DNA from: Blastococcus sp. HT6-30
GTDB taxonomy: Bacteria; Actinomycetota; Actinomycetes; Mycobacteriales; Geodermatophilaceae
NCBI RefSeq assembly: GCF_039729015.1
Contig: NZ_CP155792.1
Location: 2,318,001 to 2,382,000 of the forward strand
Reading direction: 5' to 3'
Length of the DNA: 64,000 bases
Below are positions 22,502-31,421 of the stretch, in pieces. The stretch's first letter is position 1. Every line of letters begins with the position of its first letter. A program made the position numbers and the translations under genes. The notes under the pieces were generated by a model. The model was not told where the DNA came from, searched no databases, and saw only the letters and a program-made list of their open reading frames with translations.

Positions 22502-24580
22502 GTGAGCTCGTCCGCTGCTGCCCCGTCCGACTCCTGCGACGAGGTCGCGCCCACGCCCTTCCACCGCCTGGCGGACTTCGTGGCGCTGCCCCGGATCGGC
22601 GGCCTGGCGCTGTCGCCCGACGGGACGCGGCTGGCCGTCTCGCTGCACACGCTCGACCCCGAGCGGAAGAAGTGGCAGTCGGCGCTCTGGGAGCTCGACC
22701 CGCAGGGCCGGCGACCCGCCCACCGGCTGACCCGGAGCGCGCCCGGGGAGTCCTCCCCCGCCTGGGCGCCCGACGGCTCGCTGCTGTTCACCTCGGCCCG
22801 GCCGGACCCCGGCGCGGCCCCGGGGGCGGAGCCGACGCCGGCGTTGTGGAGCCTGCCCGCCGGTGGCGGGGAGGCCCGGCCGGTGCTCGGGCGCCCCGGC
22901 GGCGTCAGCTCCTTCCTCGTGGCGGCCGACAGCGGGGACGTGGTGGTCGTCGCCGGCACGATGCCGGGCGGCTCGGACGCCGCGGCCGAGGAGGAGTTGC
23001 GCAAGCAGCGGGCCGACGCCGGGGTGTCGGCGATCCTGCACGAGGCCTATCCGGTGCGGTACTGGGACCACGACCTGGGACCGGCGGCCCCGCACGTGTT
23101 CTGGGCCGGCCGGCTGCCCGCCGAGGAGGAGCCGGCCGGCGGGGCGCCGGTCGAGCTGCGCGACCTGACCCCTGACGCTCTGCCGCCGAACGGCGCCGGC
23201 GACGAGATCGCCCTCTCCCCCGACGGTTCGGTGCTGGCCCGCGCCGAGGAGGTGCCCGACGGCCCGGCCGGCCGGCGCACCCGCCTGGTGCTCACCGACA
23301 CCGGCTCCGGCGGGACGCGGGTGCTCGTCGACGACCCGCTGGCCGATATCCACTCCGCGGCGTTCTCCCCGGACGGTGCCCGCCTGGTCTGCGTGCGCGA
23401 GGCGATGTCGTCCTACGCCGAGCCGCCGGACTACACCCTGCTGCTGGTCGAGGTCGCCGACGGCACGGCCCGCGAGCTGACCCCGGACTTCGACCGCTGG
23501 CCCAGCGCACCGCAGTTCTCCGCCGACGGCGCCGCGGTGTACTTCCTCGCCGACGAGGACGGCCGGCACGCGTTGTTCCGGGTGCCGCTGGACGGCGGGG
23601 AGCCCGTCCGGCTGACCGGGGACGGCGCCTACAGCGACCTGCGAGTGGCCCGCGACGGCAGCGCCCTCTACGCGCTCCGCTCGTCCTACGGCTCCCCATC
23701 CGTGCCGGTCCGGCTGGACCCTGCGGCACCGGGGCAGGACCCGGAGCCGCTGCCCAATCCGGCGACCGTCGACCGGTTGCCCGGTTCCCTCCACGAGGTC
23801 GAGGCGACCGCGGCCGACGGCGCCCGCGTGCAGTCGTGGCTGGTGCTGCCCGATGGCGCGTCCGCAGACGCCCCGGCGCCGCTGGTGCTGTGGATCCACG
23901 GCGGCCCCCTGATGAGCTGGAACTCCTGGTCCTGGCGCTGGTGCCCGTGGGTGCTGGCCGCGCAGGGCTACGCGGTGCTCCTGCCCAACCCGGCGCTGTC
24001 CCAGGGGTTCGGCCTGGACTTCGTGCGCCGAGGCTGGGGCCAGTGGGGCGGCACGCCCTACACCGACCTCATGGCCGCGGTGGACGCTGCGGAGCAGCGC
24101 CCGGACATCGACGCCACCCGCACCGCGGCGATGGGCGGTTCGTTCGGCGGCTACATGGCCAACTGGGTGGCCACCCAGACCGACCGGTTCAAGGCGATCG
24201 TCACCCACGCCAGCCTGTGGAACCTCGAGGCGTTCACCGGCACCACCGACGCGGCCTACTACTGGGAGAAGGAGTGGGGCGACCCCGTCACCGAGCCGCG
24301 GCGGTACGAGCAGAACTCGCCGCACCGGTACGTGGACGCGATCCGCACGCCGATGCTGGTGATCCACGGGGACAAGGACTACCGGGTGCCGATCGGGGAG
24401 GCGCTCGCGCTCTGGTACGGGTTGCAGAAGCGGGGGGTGCCCTCGAAGTTCCTGTACTTCCCGGACGAGAACCACTGGGTGCTGACGCCGGGGAACAGCA
24501 GGATCTGGTACGAGACCGTGCTGGCGTTCCTCGCCGAGCACGTGCTGGACCAGGAGTGGCGGCGCCCCGAGCTGCTGTGA
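22502..24580 (+). CDS. S9 family serine peptidase (acylaminoacyl-peptidase/prolyl oligopeptidase type)
   Basis: This 692-residue protein has a seven-bladed beta-propeller with TolB/WD40-like repeats (LALSPDGTRLAVS, AFSPDGARLV, QFSADGAAVYF) up to about residue 440. The C-terminal part is an alpha/beta hydrolase: the LWIHGGP oxyanion strand, nucleophile elbow GGSFGGYM (Ser near 545), acid in HGDKDYRVP and His in ENHWV. The DPP-IV-like catalytic domain cuts peptides, often after Pro or releasing acylated residues. No signal peptide is evident, so it is cytoplasmic. The GTG start is preceded by AGAAGG. It ends at a hairpin shared with the converging DUF4192 gene. Confidence 0.92.
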   Translation: MSSSAAAPSDSCDEVAPTPFHRLADFVALPRIGGLALSPDGTRLAVSLHTLDPERKKWQSALWELDPQGRRPAHRLTRSAPGESSPAWAPDGSLLFTSARPDPGAAPGAEPTPALWSLPAGGGEARPVLGRPGGVSSFLVAADSGDVVVVAGTMPGGSDAAAEEELRKQRADAGVSAILHEAYPVRYWDHDLGPAAPHVFWAGRLPAEEEPAGGAPVELRDLTPDALPPNGAGDEIALSPDGSVLARAEEVPDGPAGRRTRLVLTDTGSGGTRVLVDDPLADIHSAAFSPDGARLVCVREAMSSYAEPPDYTLLLVEVADGTARELTPDFDRWPSAPQFSADGAAVYFLADEDGRHALFRVPLDGGEPVRLTGDGAYSDLRVARDGSALYALRSSYGSPSVPVRLDPAAPGQDPEPLPNPATVDRLPGSLHEVEATAADGARVQSWLVLPDGASADAPAPLVLWIHGGPLMSWNSWSWRWCPWVLAAQGYAVLLPNPALSQGFGLDFVRRGWGQWGGTPYTDLMAAVDAAEQRPDIDATRTAAMGGSFGGYMANWVATQTDRFKAIVTHASLWNLEAFTGTTDAAYYWEKEWGDPVTEPRRYEQNSPHRYVDAIRTPMLVIHGDKDYRVPIGEALALWYGLQKRGVPSKFLYFPDENHWVLTPGNSRIWYETVLAFLAEHVLDQEWRRPELL

Positions 24581-24591
24581 CCCGTGCCCTC

Positions 24592-24616
24592 GTGACCGGC
24601 CGCCGCGACCGGTCAC
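24592..24616. terminator. Bidirectional hairpin between S9 peptidase and DUF4192
   Basis: GTGACCGG pairs with CCGGTCAC around a nine-base loop; the right arm overlaps the stop codon of the minus-strand gene. Confidence 0.6.
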
Positions 24617-25692
24617 GCCGGGCGGGCCCGCGGCAGGCCGGGTGCGCCCGCCCGGACGATGAGCGTGCGCAGCTCTGCCGGGGGGAGGCAGGCGGCCAGC
24701 GCCTGGCTCAGCAGCCGGGCCAGGGAGTAGCCGGGGTCGCTGCGGAGCGCCCGGTCCAGGGCGACGTTGGCCAGGGCGCCGTCGCCGCGCAGCCAGGCGC
24801 TCACCGCCAGCAGGGTGGCCGGCGCTGCGTCGAGCGGGGCCGGCGCCCGCCGCGTGCAGTCGGTCCACAGCAGCTCGGCCGCCACGGCATCCTCCCCCAG
24901 CGCCAGCTGGAGGGCGCGGTCCCGCGCACCGACGTCCTGCAGGATCCGCAGGAGCCTGGCCAGCTCGTCGTCGTCCAGCGGACCGGCGCCCGCCGGTGCC
25001 CCCGGCCGGGACCGGGCCACCGCCCGCCGCACGACGGCGTCCGACGCGGCGGCCGGCGCCGCCTCCACCACCTGCTGGGAGCCGGCCGCGACGCGGGCGC
25101 AGGCGCGACGCACGCCGGCGACGGCTCCGGGCGGCGCGGTGAGACGCGCCGCCAGGGCCCGCCGGTCGGCGGCCACCACCTGCCCGGTGCTCACCGAGGC
25201 CACCGCCAGGACGCTCACCCCGCCCGGCAGTGGCGTGCCTGCCGAGGGGGCGCAGCACGGATGCGGGCAGTCGTAGGACCACCAGCGGCCACGGCGCACC
25301 AGCAGCACGTCCCGCACCGGGACGTCGACGGCGGCCAGCGCGAGGACCAGTTCGTGCACCAGCGACCGGTGCGGCAGGCCGCAACCCCGGGCCGGCCCCT
25401 CGTCCAGCTCGTCGGCGACCTCGGAGACCACGACGACCAGGGCGGCGGCCGGGTCGTCGGTGCGCAGGCCGCGGGCCAGGAGCCGCGCCGTCGCGGCGCC
25501 GTCCCCGGCCGTGGGGATGTCCCCCCGGACGGTGAGCCCGACCCGCCCCCCGGACGGCCCGCCCAGCCCGATCAGGACCAGCGACTCGCTGGGGTGGAAA
25601 CCGAGCAGGTGCGGCAGCGCGGCGGCCACCTCGCCGGGGTCGGAGATGCGGACCTCGGGGCGGTCGGAGCGGCCGTGCGCGGAAGGGTCCAT
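24613..25692 (-). CDS. DUF4192 domain protein
   Basis: The 359-residue product matches the actinobacterial DUF4192 family. It has an N-terminal RISDPGEVAAALPHLLGFHPSESLVLIGL motif, a GRWWSYDCPHPCC segment, and a C-terminal helical repeat region ending VALDRALRSDPGYSLARLLSQALAACLPPAELR. Function is unknown. The ATG at 25692 fits the family start; a longer frame to 25758 has no similarity. The gene is single and faces the S9 peptidase. Confidence 0.87.
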   Translation of the reverse strand: MDPSAHGRSDRPEVRISDPGEVAAALPHLLGFHPSESLVLIGLGGPSGGRVGLTVRGDIPTAGDGAATARLLARGLRTDDPAAALVVVVSEVADELDEGPARGCGLPHRSLVHELVLALAAVDVPVRDVLLVRRGRWWSYDCPHPCCAPSAGTPLPGGVSVLAVASVSTGQVVAADRRALAARLTAPPGAVAGVRRACARVAAGSQQVVEAAPAAASDAVVRRAVARSRPGAPAGAGPLDDDELARLLRILQDVGARDRALQLALGEDAVAAELLWTDCTRRAPAPLDAAPATLLAVSAWLRGDGALANVALDRALRSDPGYSLARLLSQALAACLPPAELRTLIVRAGAPGLPRARPA

Positions 25693-25759
25693 GCCCGGGA
25701 GCCTGGCGACGCGCACTCCCCCGGGGAACGGCTCGGCGCGACCTGTGGACGCGTGCACG

Positions 25760-25982
25760 GGCTGTGGACGCCGCCGGCAGGTCGGGCTCCTCCGTCTCCT
25801 CGGCCGAGGACGACGCGGCCGCCGACGAGGACGCGGCGGTCACCCGGTCGGAGGCGTCGTCGCCCCCCGCAGCCGACGACCAGGACGGTGGCCGGACCGG
25901 CCAGGAGCACGCCGCGGAGACGCTGCCGGCCGGCGACGCGGTACGCGGAGGACACGCCGACGAACCCAGTCGCCCGGCGCAC
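25760..25982 (-). pseudogene. Possible lipoprotein with a G-run frameshift
   Basis: A frame opening at 25982 gives a basic start (RQRLRG), a hydrophobic stretch (VLLAGPATVLVVG) and a lipobox-like VVGC, as in a lipoprotein signal. Right after the Cys is a run of six G. In that frame the next residues are Arg-rich, whereas removing one G gives GGDDASDRVTAASSSAAASSS, a Ser/Ala linker typical of actinobacterial lipoproteins. I cannot see a clear end of the gene because the frame overlaps DUF4192 in antisense. It may be a decayed gene, a sequencing error or chance. Confidence 0.3.
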
Positions 25983-26006
25983 GGGCGCGGAGCCCGCGCC
26001 GACACC

Positions 26007-26300
26007 TCAGACCCGGAACTGGACGGCGCTGCGGGCGGCCAGGATCGGCCGCACGTGCTCGGCGATGACCGCCAGGTGCACCGGGTCCTGCGCGTAGCGG
26101 TAGAAGGCCTCGACGTCCGGGAAGTCGGCGACGAGGACGGTGTCGGCGTTCCCGTCGACCAGACCGGCGTCGTCCGCGACGGTCAGCGAGGTCATGCCCC
26201 CGACCTCCCGGCGCAGACCGCGCAGCGCCTCGACGGTGGCGGCCCGCCGCTCCGGGTCGGCGCCCGGGGACCAGGTGAGAAGCACGACGTGACGGATCAT
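26007..26300 (-). CDS. Dabb family stress-responsive alpha/beta-barrel protein
   Basis: The 97-residue protein begins MIRHVVLLTWSPGADPERRAATVEALRGL and has ADFPDVEAFYRYAQDPVHLAVIAEHVRPI, the pattern of the dimeric alpha/beta-barrel (Dabb) family. His4 and the C-terminal HxxVxxxI part are conserved. Family members include plant stress proteins and a few lyases or cyclases; function here is unknown. It is a single gene divergent from the GT4 cluster. Confidence 0.88.
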   Translation of the reverse strand: MIRHVVLLTWSPGADPERRAATVEALRGLRREVGGMTSLTVADDAGLVDGNADTVLVADFPDVEAFYRYAQDPVHLAVIAEHVRPILAARSAVQFRV

Positions 26301-26395
26301 GGGGGAACTGTCCCAGCTGCACCGCCCGGACGGCCGGGTGGCACCGCTACCGGCTGGTAGCCGGGAGCCCGAACCGGGTCGTTAGAGTCCGTTCC

Positions 26396-27667
26396 ATGGG
26401 ACGGTCGCTGCGCATCGCACTGCTGTCCTACCGGAGCAAGCCGCACAGCGGCGGCCAGGGCGTCTACGTCCGGGCGCTCTCCCGGGAGCTGACCGAACTC
26501 GGGCACCGCGTCGAGGTGCTCAGCGGGCAGCCCTACCCGGAGCTCGACGACGGCGTGCCGCTCACCCGGCTGCCCAGCCTCGACCTGTACCGGGAGCCCG
26601 ATCCGTTCCGCACCCCGCGGCCCTCGGAGATCCGGGACTGGGTGGACGCCGCCGAGTGGGCGACCATGTGCACCGCCGGTTTCCCCGAGCCGCTGACCTT
26701 CACGCTGCGGGCCGCGCGCCACCTGCTCCCGCGCCGCGACGAGTTCGACGTGGTGCACGACAACCAGTCGCTGGGTTACGGGCTGCTGCGGCTGGTGCGC
26801 GCCGGGGTGCCGACCGTGGCGACGGTCCACCACCCGGTCGCCATCGACCGGGACCTGGAGCTGGCCGCCGCCCCGACCCTGCGCCGGCGGCTGACGCTGC
26901 GGCGCTGGTACGCCTTCACCGGCATGCAGGCCCGGGTCGTGCGGCAGCTCGACGGGGTCACCACCGTCTCGGAGAGCTCCCGGCGCGACATCGCCGCGCA
27001 CATGGGCCTGGCACCCGACCGCATGGCGGTCATCCCGGTCGGCATCGACCCCCACCGCTTCGCCCCACCGCCGGCCGGGCGGGCACGCGACGCCGACTCG
27101 ATCCTCGCCATCACCAGCGCCGACGTCCCGCTCAAGGGGCTGGTGCACCTGCTCGAGGCGGTGGCGAAGCTCCGCACCGAGCGGCCGGTCCGGCTCACCG
27201 TCGTCGGCGCCGCCCGGGCCGGCGGCCCCGCGGAGGCCGCGCTGGACAGGCTCGCCCTGCACGACGCCGTGCGGTTCACCGGCTCCGTGCCCGAGGCAGA
27301 GCTGATCCGTCTCCTGCAGACGGCGACGGTCGTGGCCATCCCCTCGCTCTACGAAGGGTTCTCGCTGCCCGCCGTCGAGGCGATGGCCTGCGCGACGCCC
27401 CTGGTCACCACCGACGCCGGCGCCCTGCCCGAGGTGGTCGGCACCGAGGCGGGGCTGCGGGTCCGCGCCGGGGACGTCGGAGAGCTCACCGCGGCGCTGC
27501 TGCTGGTCCTCGACTCGCCGTCGCTGGCCGAGCAGCTGGGCCGCGCCGGCCGTCGGCGGGTGCTCGACACCTACACCTGGCGGGCCACCGCCGAGCGCAC
27601 CGCCGACTGGTACGCCGAGACCCTGGACCGCCGGACCACCGACCGCAAGGGGAGCGCGCAGTGCTGA
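26396..27667 (+). CDS. GT4-family glycosyltransferase
   Basis: This 423-residue GT-B fold enzyme has N-terminal ALLSYRSKPHSGGQGVYVRALSRELTELGH with a Gly-rich acceptor loop, and DVVHDNQSLGYGLL. The donor-binding part contains VTTVSESSRRDI, VIPVGIDPHRFAPP and PSLYEGFSLPAVEAMACATPLVTT, the E-x7-E motif of GT4 enzymes. No membrane segment is seen. It starts a five-gene run in which each gene overlaps the next. The product is unknown; GT4 enzymes in such clusters add hexoses to lipids or polysaccharides. Confidence 0.9.
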   Translation: MGRSLRIALLSYRSKPHSGGQGVYVRALSRELTELGHRVEVLSGQPYPELDDGVPLTRLPSLDLYREPDPFRTPRPSEIRDWVDAAEWATMCTAGFPEPLTFTLRAARHLLPRRDEFDVVHDNQSLGYGLLRLVRAGVPTVATVHHPVAIDRDLELAAAPTLRRRLTLRRWYAFTGMQARVVRQLDGVTTVSESSRRDIAAHMGLAPDRMAVIPVGIDPHRFAPPPAGRARDADSILAITSADVPLKGLVHLLEAVAKLRTERPVRLTVVGAARAGGPAEAALDRLALHDAVRFTGSVPEAELIRLLQTATVVAIPSLYEGFSLPAVEAMACATPLVTTDAGALPEVVGTEAGLRVRAGDVGELTAALLLVLDSPSLAEQLGRAGRRRVLDTYTWRATAERTADWYAETLDRRTTDRKGSAQC

Positions 27668-28464
27668 CCGTCGACTACGACCGTCTCGACCTGCGGCCGG
27701 GGATGACCGTCCTGGACCTGGGGTGCGGCGAGGGCCGGCACGCCTTCGAGGCCTACCGCCGCGGCGCGGAGGTCGTCGCCGTCGACTGGGGCGTGTCCGA
27801 GGTCGAGACGACGAAGCGCTGGCTCGGCGCGATCGCCGAGGCCGGCGAGGCCGGGCGGGCGGGCGACGGCGGGGGTGCCCGCTACGAGGTGGTGCGCGGC
27901 GACCTGCTGCACCTGCCCTTCCCCGACTCGAGCGTGGACCGGGTGATGGCCTCGGAGGTGCTCGAGCACATCCCCGACGACGCCACGGCGATGGCGGAGA
28001 TCTTCCGTGTGCTCAAGCCCGGCGGCCGGGTCGCCGTCACCGTTCCCCGCTACGGGCCGGAGCGGGTCTGCTGGGCGCTGTCGGACGAATACCACGCCAA
28101 CGAAGGCGGCCACATCCGGATCTACCGCGGCGACGTGCTCCGCGCCCGGCTGGCCACCGCCGGGCTGGTGCCCGGTGCCAGCCACCACGCCCACGCCCTG
28201 CACGCGCCCTACTGGTGGCTCAAGTGCGCCGTCGGCGTGGCGAAGGACTCCCGGCTGGTCCGGACCTACCACCGGCTGCTGGTCTGGGACCTCACCCGGC
28301 GTCCGTGGCTGACCCGCGCGGCCGAGCGGGTGCTCGACCCGCTGATCGGCAAGAGCCTCGTCGTCTACGCCGACAAGCCCGCCGAGCCGGGTGCCCCGGC
28401 CACGCGCACGTGGTGGACGGGGGCCGGGCGGTCCGACCGGGAGCGGTCCGCTGCCGCCGGCTGA
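27661..28464 (+). CDS. Class I SAM-dependent methyltransferase
   Basis: This 267-residue protein has motif I VLDLGCGEGRHAFEAYRRGAEVVAVDW at residues 18-44. Motif II/III falls in VVRGDLLHLPFPDSSVDRVMASEVLEHIPDD, followed by the RVLKPGGRVAVTVPR strand. The C-terminal part has a SDEYHANEGGHIRIYR segment often seen in sugar or lipid methyltransferases (Methyltransf_11 group). It overlaps the GT4 stop by seven bases, starting with GTG. Probably methylates an intermediate of the same pathway. Confidence 0.9.
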   Translation: MLTVDYDRLDLRPGMTVLDLGCGEGRHAFEAYRRGAEVVAVDWGVSEVETTKRWLGAIAEAGEAGRAGDGGGARYEVVRGDLLHLPFPDSSVDRVMASEVLEHIPDDATAMAEIFRVLKPGGRVAVTVPRYGPERVCWALSDEYHANEGGHIRIYRGDVLRARLATAGLVPGASHHAHALHAPYWWLKCAVGVAKDSRLVRTYHRLLVWDLTRRPWLTRAAERVLDPLIGKSLVVYADKPAEPGAPATRTWWTGAGRSDRERSAAAG

Positions 28465-29563
28465 GCGGCGCGGCGCGTGGCTGCCGGAGCTGCCCGGGGT
28501 GCTCCGCGCCGACCAGGTGCGGCAGACGGTGGCCTGGATCGCCGGGGAGCAGAGCCGCGACGGCGCGCTGCCCTGGTTCCGCGCCGGCCAGCTCGACCCG
28601 TGGGACTCGGTCGAGGCGGCGATGGCGCTGGACGTGGGCGGCGAGCACGCCCGGGCGACCGCGGCCTACCGATGGCTGGCCGCCCGGCAGCGCCGCGACG
28701 GCAGCTGGGCCGCCGAGTACCGGTCGGGCGCCGAGTCGGCCCCGGCCGCGGAGAGCAACCACGCCGGCTACCTCGCCGTCGGCGTGTGGCACTCCTGGCT
28801 GACCACCGGGGACGGCGCGCTCGTCGAGGAGCTGTGGCCGACCGTGCGCGCGGCGCTGGACCTGGTCACCCGCATGCAGCTGCCCGGCGGGGCGATCGGC
28901 TGGGCGCTGCGCCCGGACGGCACGCCCGACGACCTGGCCCTGCTCACCGGCAACGCGAGCCTGTTCCAGGCGCTGCGCTGCGGGCTGGCGCTGGCCGACC
29001 TGGTGGGCGAGGCCCAGCCGGACTGGGAGCTGGCCGTCGCCGACCTGGGCACCGCGCTGCGCCGCCGGCCGGACGCCTTCGCCGACCGGTCCAGGTACTC
29101 GATGGACTGGTACTACCCGGTCCTGGGCGGAGCGGTGATCGGCGAGGACGCCCGCGACCGGCTGGCCGGCGACTGGCCCCGGTTCGTCGTGCCGGGGCTG
29201 GGCATCCGCTGCGTGGCCGACCGGCCCTGGGTCACCGGCGCGGAGACGTGCGAACTGGCGCTGGCCCTGGTCGCCGCCGGGCAGCGCGACGCCGCGCTGG
29301 AACAGGTCGCGGCGATGCAGCACCTGCGGGACGTCGACGGCTCCTACTGGACCGGCTTCGTCTACCCCGACGACGCCCGGTGGCCGGTCGAGCGCACCAC
29401 CTGGACGGCGGCCGCGGTGCTGCTGGCCGCCGACGCGCTCTCCGGGGCGTCACCGGCGAGCGAGCTGTTCGCCGATCCGGGTGCGCTCCCCGCCGCCGGA
29501 ACGGTGGATTCCACTCCGGCGACCGATTGGCTGGCCGGAGGCGCGGGCACGGTGATCCCGTGA
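28391..29563 (+). CDS. Alpha/alpha-toroid (prenyltransferase/squalene-oxidase-repeat-like) protein
   Basis: The product of up to 390 residues is made of helical repeats with QxxDGxW-like signatures: EQSRDGALPWFRAGQLDPWDSVEAAMAL, RQRRDGSWAAEYRSG, then NHAGYLAVGVWHSWL and HLRDVDGSYWTGFVYPDD. These resemble the toroid of terpene cyclases and prenyltransferases, and similar proteins are annotated as prenyltransferase in actinobacteria, but no DxDD or DDxD catalytic motif is visible. The start is uncertain: GTG at 28391 overlaps the methyltransferase by 74 bases; a later GTG at 28499 would drop a LPELPG stretch that seems to belong to the family. Its role in the glycosylation cluster is unknown. 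Confidence 0.75.
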   Translation: MPRPRARGGRGPGGPTGSGPLPPAERRGAWLPELPGVLRADQVRQTVAWIAGEQSRDGALPWFRAGQLDPWDSVEAAMALDVGGEHARATAAYRWLAARQRRDGSWAAEYRSGAESAPAAESNHAGYLAVGVWHSWLTTGDGALVEELWPTVRAALDLVTRMQLPGGAIGWALRPDGTPDDLALLTGNASLFQALRCGLALADLVGEAQPDWELAVADLGTALRRRPDAFADRSRYSMDWYYPVLGGAVIGEDARDRLAGDWPRFVVPGLGIRCVADRPWVTGAETCELALALVAAGQRDAALEQVAAMQHLRDVDGSYWTGFVYPDDARWPVERTTWTAAAVLLAADALSGASPASELFADPGALPAAGTVDSTPATDWLAGGAGTVIP

Positions 29564-30441
29564 CCGTTCCGCGCAGCGCCGGCCAGCCCCGCTCCCCCGC
29601 GCCCGACGTCACCGTGGTCGTCGCCAGCCGCAACCGCCGCGACGACCTGCTCGCCACTCTGCCCCGCCACGAGGCGCCGGTGCTGCTGGTCGACAACGCC
29701 TCCACCGACGACACCGTCGCGGCCGTGCGCGCGGCCCATCCCGAGGTGACCGTGCTGCCGCTGGACGCCAACGAGGGCGCGCACGGACGCACGCTCGGCG
29801 CCGCCCGGGCCGGCACCCCGTTCCTGGCCTTCGCCGACGACGACTCCTGGTGGGCGCCGGGCGACCTCGCCCGGGCCGTCGAGATCATGCGGGCCCACCC
29901 GCGGCTGGCGCTGATCAACGCCCGGATCCTCGTCGGGCCCGAGGAGCGGCTGGATCCGGTCTGCGCGGAGATGGCCGACAGCCCCCTGGGCACCCCGGCA
30001 GACCTGCCCGGGCCCGCGCTGCTGGGCTTCGTCGCCTGTGCCGCACTGGTGCGGACCGAGGCGTTCGAGGCGGTCGGCGGCTTCGACCCGGTGGTGCGGT
30101 TCCCCGGCGAGGAGGAGCGGGTGGCCCTGGACCTGGCCGCGGCCGGCTGGGGGCTGGCCTACGTTGACCAGGTGACCATCCACCACCACCCGTCGACGCG
30201 GCGGGAGGCCCCGGGACGGCGGCAGGCGGGCATCTGGCGCAGCCGGCTGCTGACCGCGCTCATGCGACTGCCGGCCGGTGACGTCGCCCGCACGGTGGGG
30301 CGCGCCGTGCGGGCCGGCCGGCCCGGCGTGGAAGGCGTCCTCCGCGCCCTGCCCGACATCCCCGCGGCGCTGCGCCGACGGCGGCCCCTGCCGGACCGGG
30401 TGCGCAGCGGGCTGCGGCTGCTGGCCGGTGAGCGGGCATGA
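29560..30441 (+). CDS. GT2-family glycosyltransferase (first of two)
   Basis: The 293-residue GT-A enzyme has VTVVVASRNRRDDLLATL, VLLVDNASTDDTVAAVR and FLAFADDDSWWAPGDLARA. DDD is the metal/sugar-nucleotide site. GGFDPVVRFPGEEERVALDLAAAGWGLAYV is the acceptor-side motif with the catalytic acid in GEEE. The GTG start overlaps the previous stop (GTGA). It shares a common layout with the following gene, so the pair probably arose by duplication and adds two different residues. Confidence 0.9.
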   Translation: MTVPRSAGQPRSPAPDVTVVVASRNRRDDLLATLPRHEAPVLLVDNASTDDTVAAVRAAHPEVTVLPLDANEGAHGRTLGAARAGTPFLAFADDDSWWAPGDLARAVEIMRAHPRLALINARILVGPEERLDPVCAEMADSPLGTPADLPGPALLGFVACAALVRTEAFEAVGGFDPVVRFPGEEERVALDLAAAGWGLAYVDQVTIHHHPSTRREAPGRRQAGIWRSRLLTALMRLPAGDVARTVGRAVRAGRPGVEGVLRALPDIPAALRRRRPLPDRVRSGLRLLAGERA

Positions 30442-31394
30442 GGAACGACACTTCTGCCCCCGACGGCGCATCGGTCGCCGGCGGGTCCCCGCACCAGGGT
30501 TCCGACCCCCGGGTCGCCGTCGTCGTCATCACCCACCAGCGCCGGGACGAGCTGCTGCTCGCCCTGGAGCGGCTCGTGGCGCTGCCCGAGCGGCCGCACG
30601 TGGTTGTCGTGGACAACGGGTCCACCGACGGGACAGCCGACGCCGTGCGCGAGCGGTTCCCGCAGGTCGAGCTGATCGCCAGCCCCGAGAACCTGGGCGC
30701 GGTGGGCCGCAACGTCGGCGTCGCCCGGCTCGGGACCCCGTACGTGGCGTTCTGCGACGACGACACGTGGTGGGACCCGGGGTCCTTGCGCACCGCCGCC
30801 GACACCCTCGACGAGCACCCCCGCCTGGCGGTGGTCACCGCCCGGATCCTCGTGGAACCGGGCGGCACCGAGGACCCGATCGTCGCCGAGTTGCGCGACT
30901 CCCCCGTCCGCGGCGCCGACTGGCTGCCCGGTCCGGCCCTCGGGTCGTTCCTGGCCGGCGCGTCCGTGCTCCGCCGCGAGGCCTTCGAGGAGGTCGGCGG
31001 CTTCTCCGAGCGGCTGTGGCTGGGCGGCGAGGAGGAGCTGATGGCCGGCGACCTGGCCGCCCGCGGGTGGGAGCTCTGCTATCTGCCGACCCTGACCGTC
31101 CACCACCAGGCGAGCACCGCCCGCGACCCGCACAAGCGGCGCGCCGACGGCATCCGGAACACCTTGTGGACGACGTGGCTGCGCCGCCCGTTCCGCCCGG
31201 CGCTGCGGCGCACCGTGCACCTGCTGCGCACCGTGCCGCGGGACCGGGTGACCGCCCGGGGCCTGGCCCAGGCGGTGCGCGGGCTTCCCTGGGTGCTGCG
31301 CGAGCGGCGGGTGCTCCCTCCGCACGCCGAGGCCCGGTTCGCCGCCCTGGAGGACGCGCAGAGGACGTCCAGCGCCCGCCAGTACGTCAGCTGA
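30438..31394 (+). CDS. GT2-family glycosyltransferase (second of two)
   Basis: The 318-residue GT-A enzyme starts with an ATG overlapping the previous stop (ATGA). Motifs are VAVVVITHQRRDELLLAL, VVVVDNGSTDGTADAVR, VAFCDDDTWWDPGSL and GGFSERLWLGGEEELMAGDLAARGWEL. It is clearly a paralogue of the preceding gene. No transmembrane segments are seen. The cluster ends here; the next gene is on the other strand and only 27 bases away. Confidence 0.9.
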   Translation: MRNDTSAPDGASVAGGSPHQGSDPRVAVVVITHQRRDELLLALERLVALPERPHVVVVDNGSTDGTADAVRERFPQVELIASPENLGAVGRNVGVARLGTPYVAFCDDDTWWDPGSLRTAADTLDEHPRLAVVTARILVEPGGTEDPIVAELRDSPVRGADWLPGPALGSFLAGASVLRREAFEEVGGFSERLWLGGEEELMAGDLAARGWELCYLPTLTVHHQASTARDPHKRRADGIRNTLWTTWLRRPFRPALRRTVHLLRTVPRDRVTARGLAQAVRGLPWVLRERRVLPPHAEARFAALEDAQRTSSARQYVS

Positions 31395-31421
31395 TCGCCC
31401 GACCGGAGCCGCGGAGGCAGG

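Noticed and set aside
28391..29563. Active terpene cyclase or squalene-hopene cyclase
   Set aside because: The repeat fold is similar but no DxDD or DDxxD motif is visible and the length is too short.
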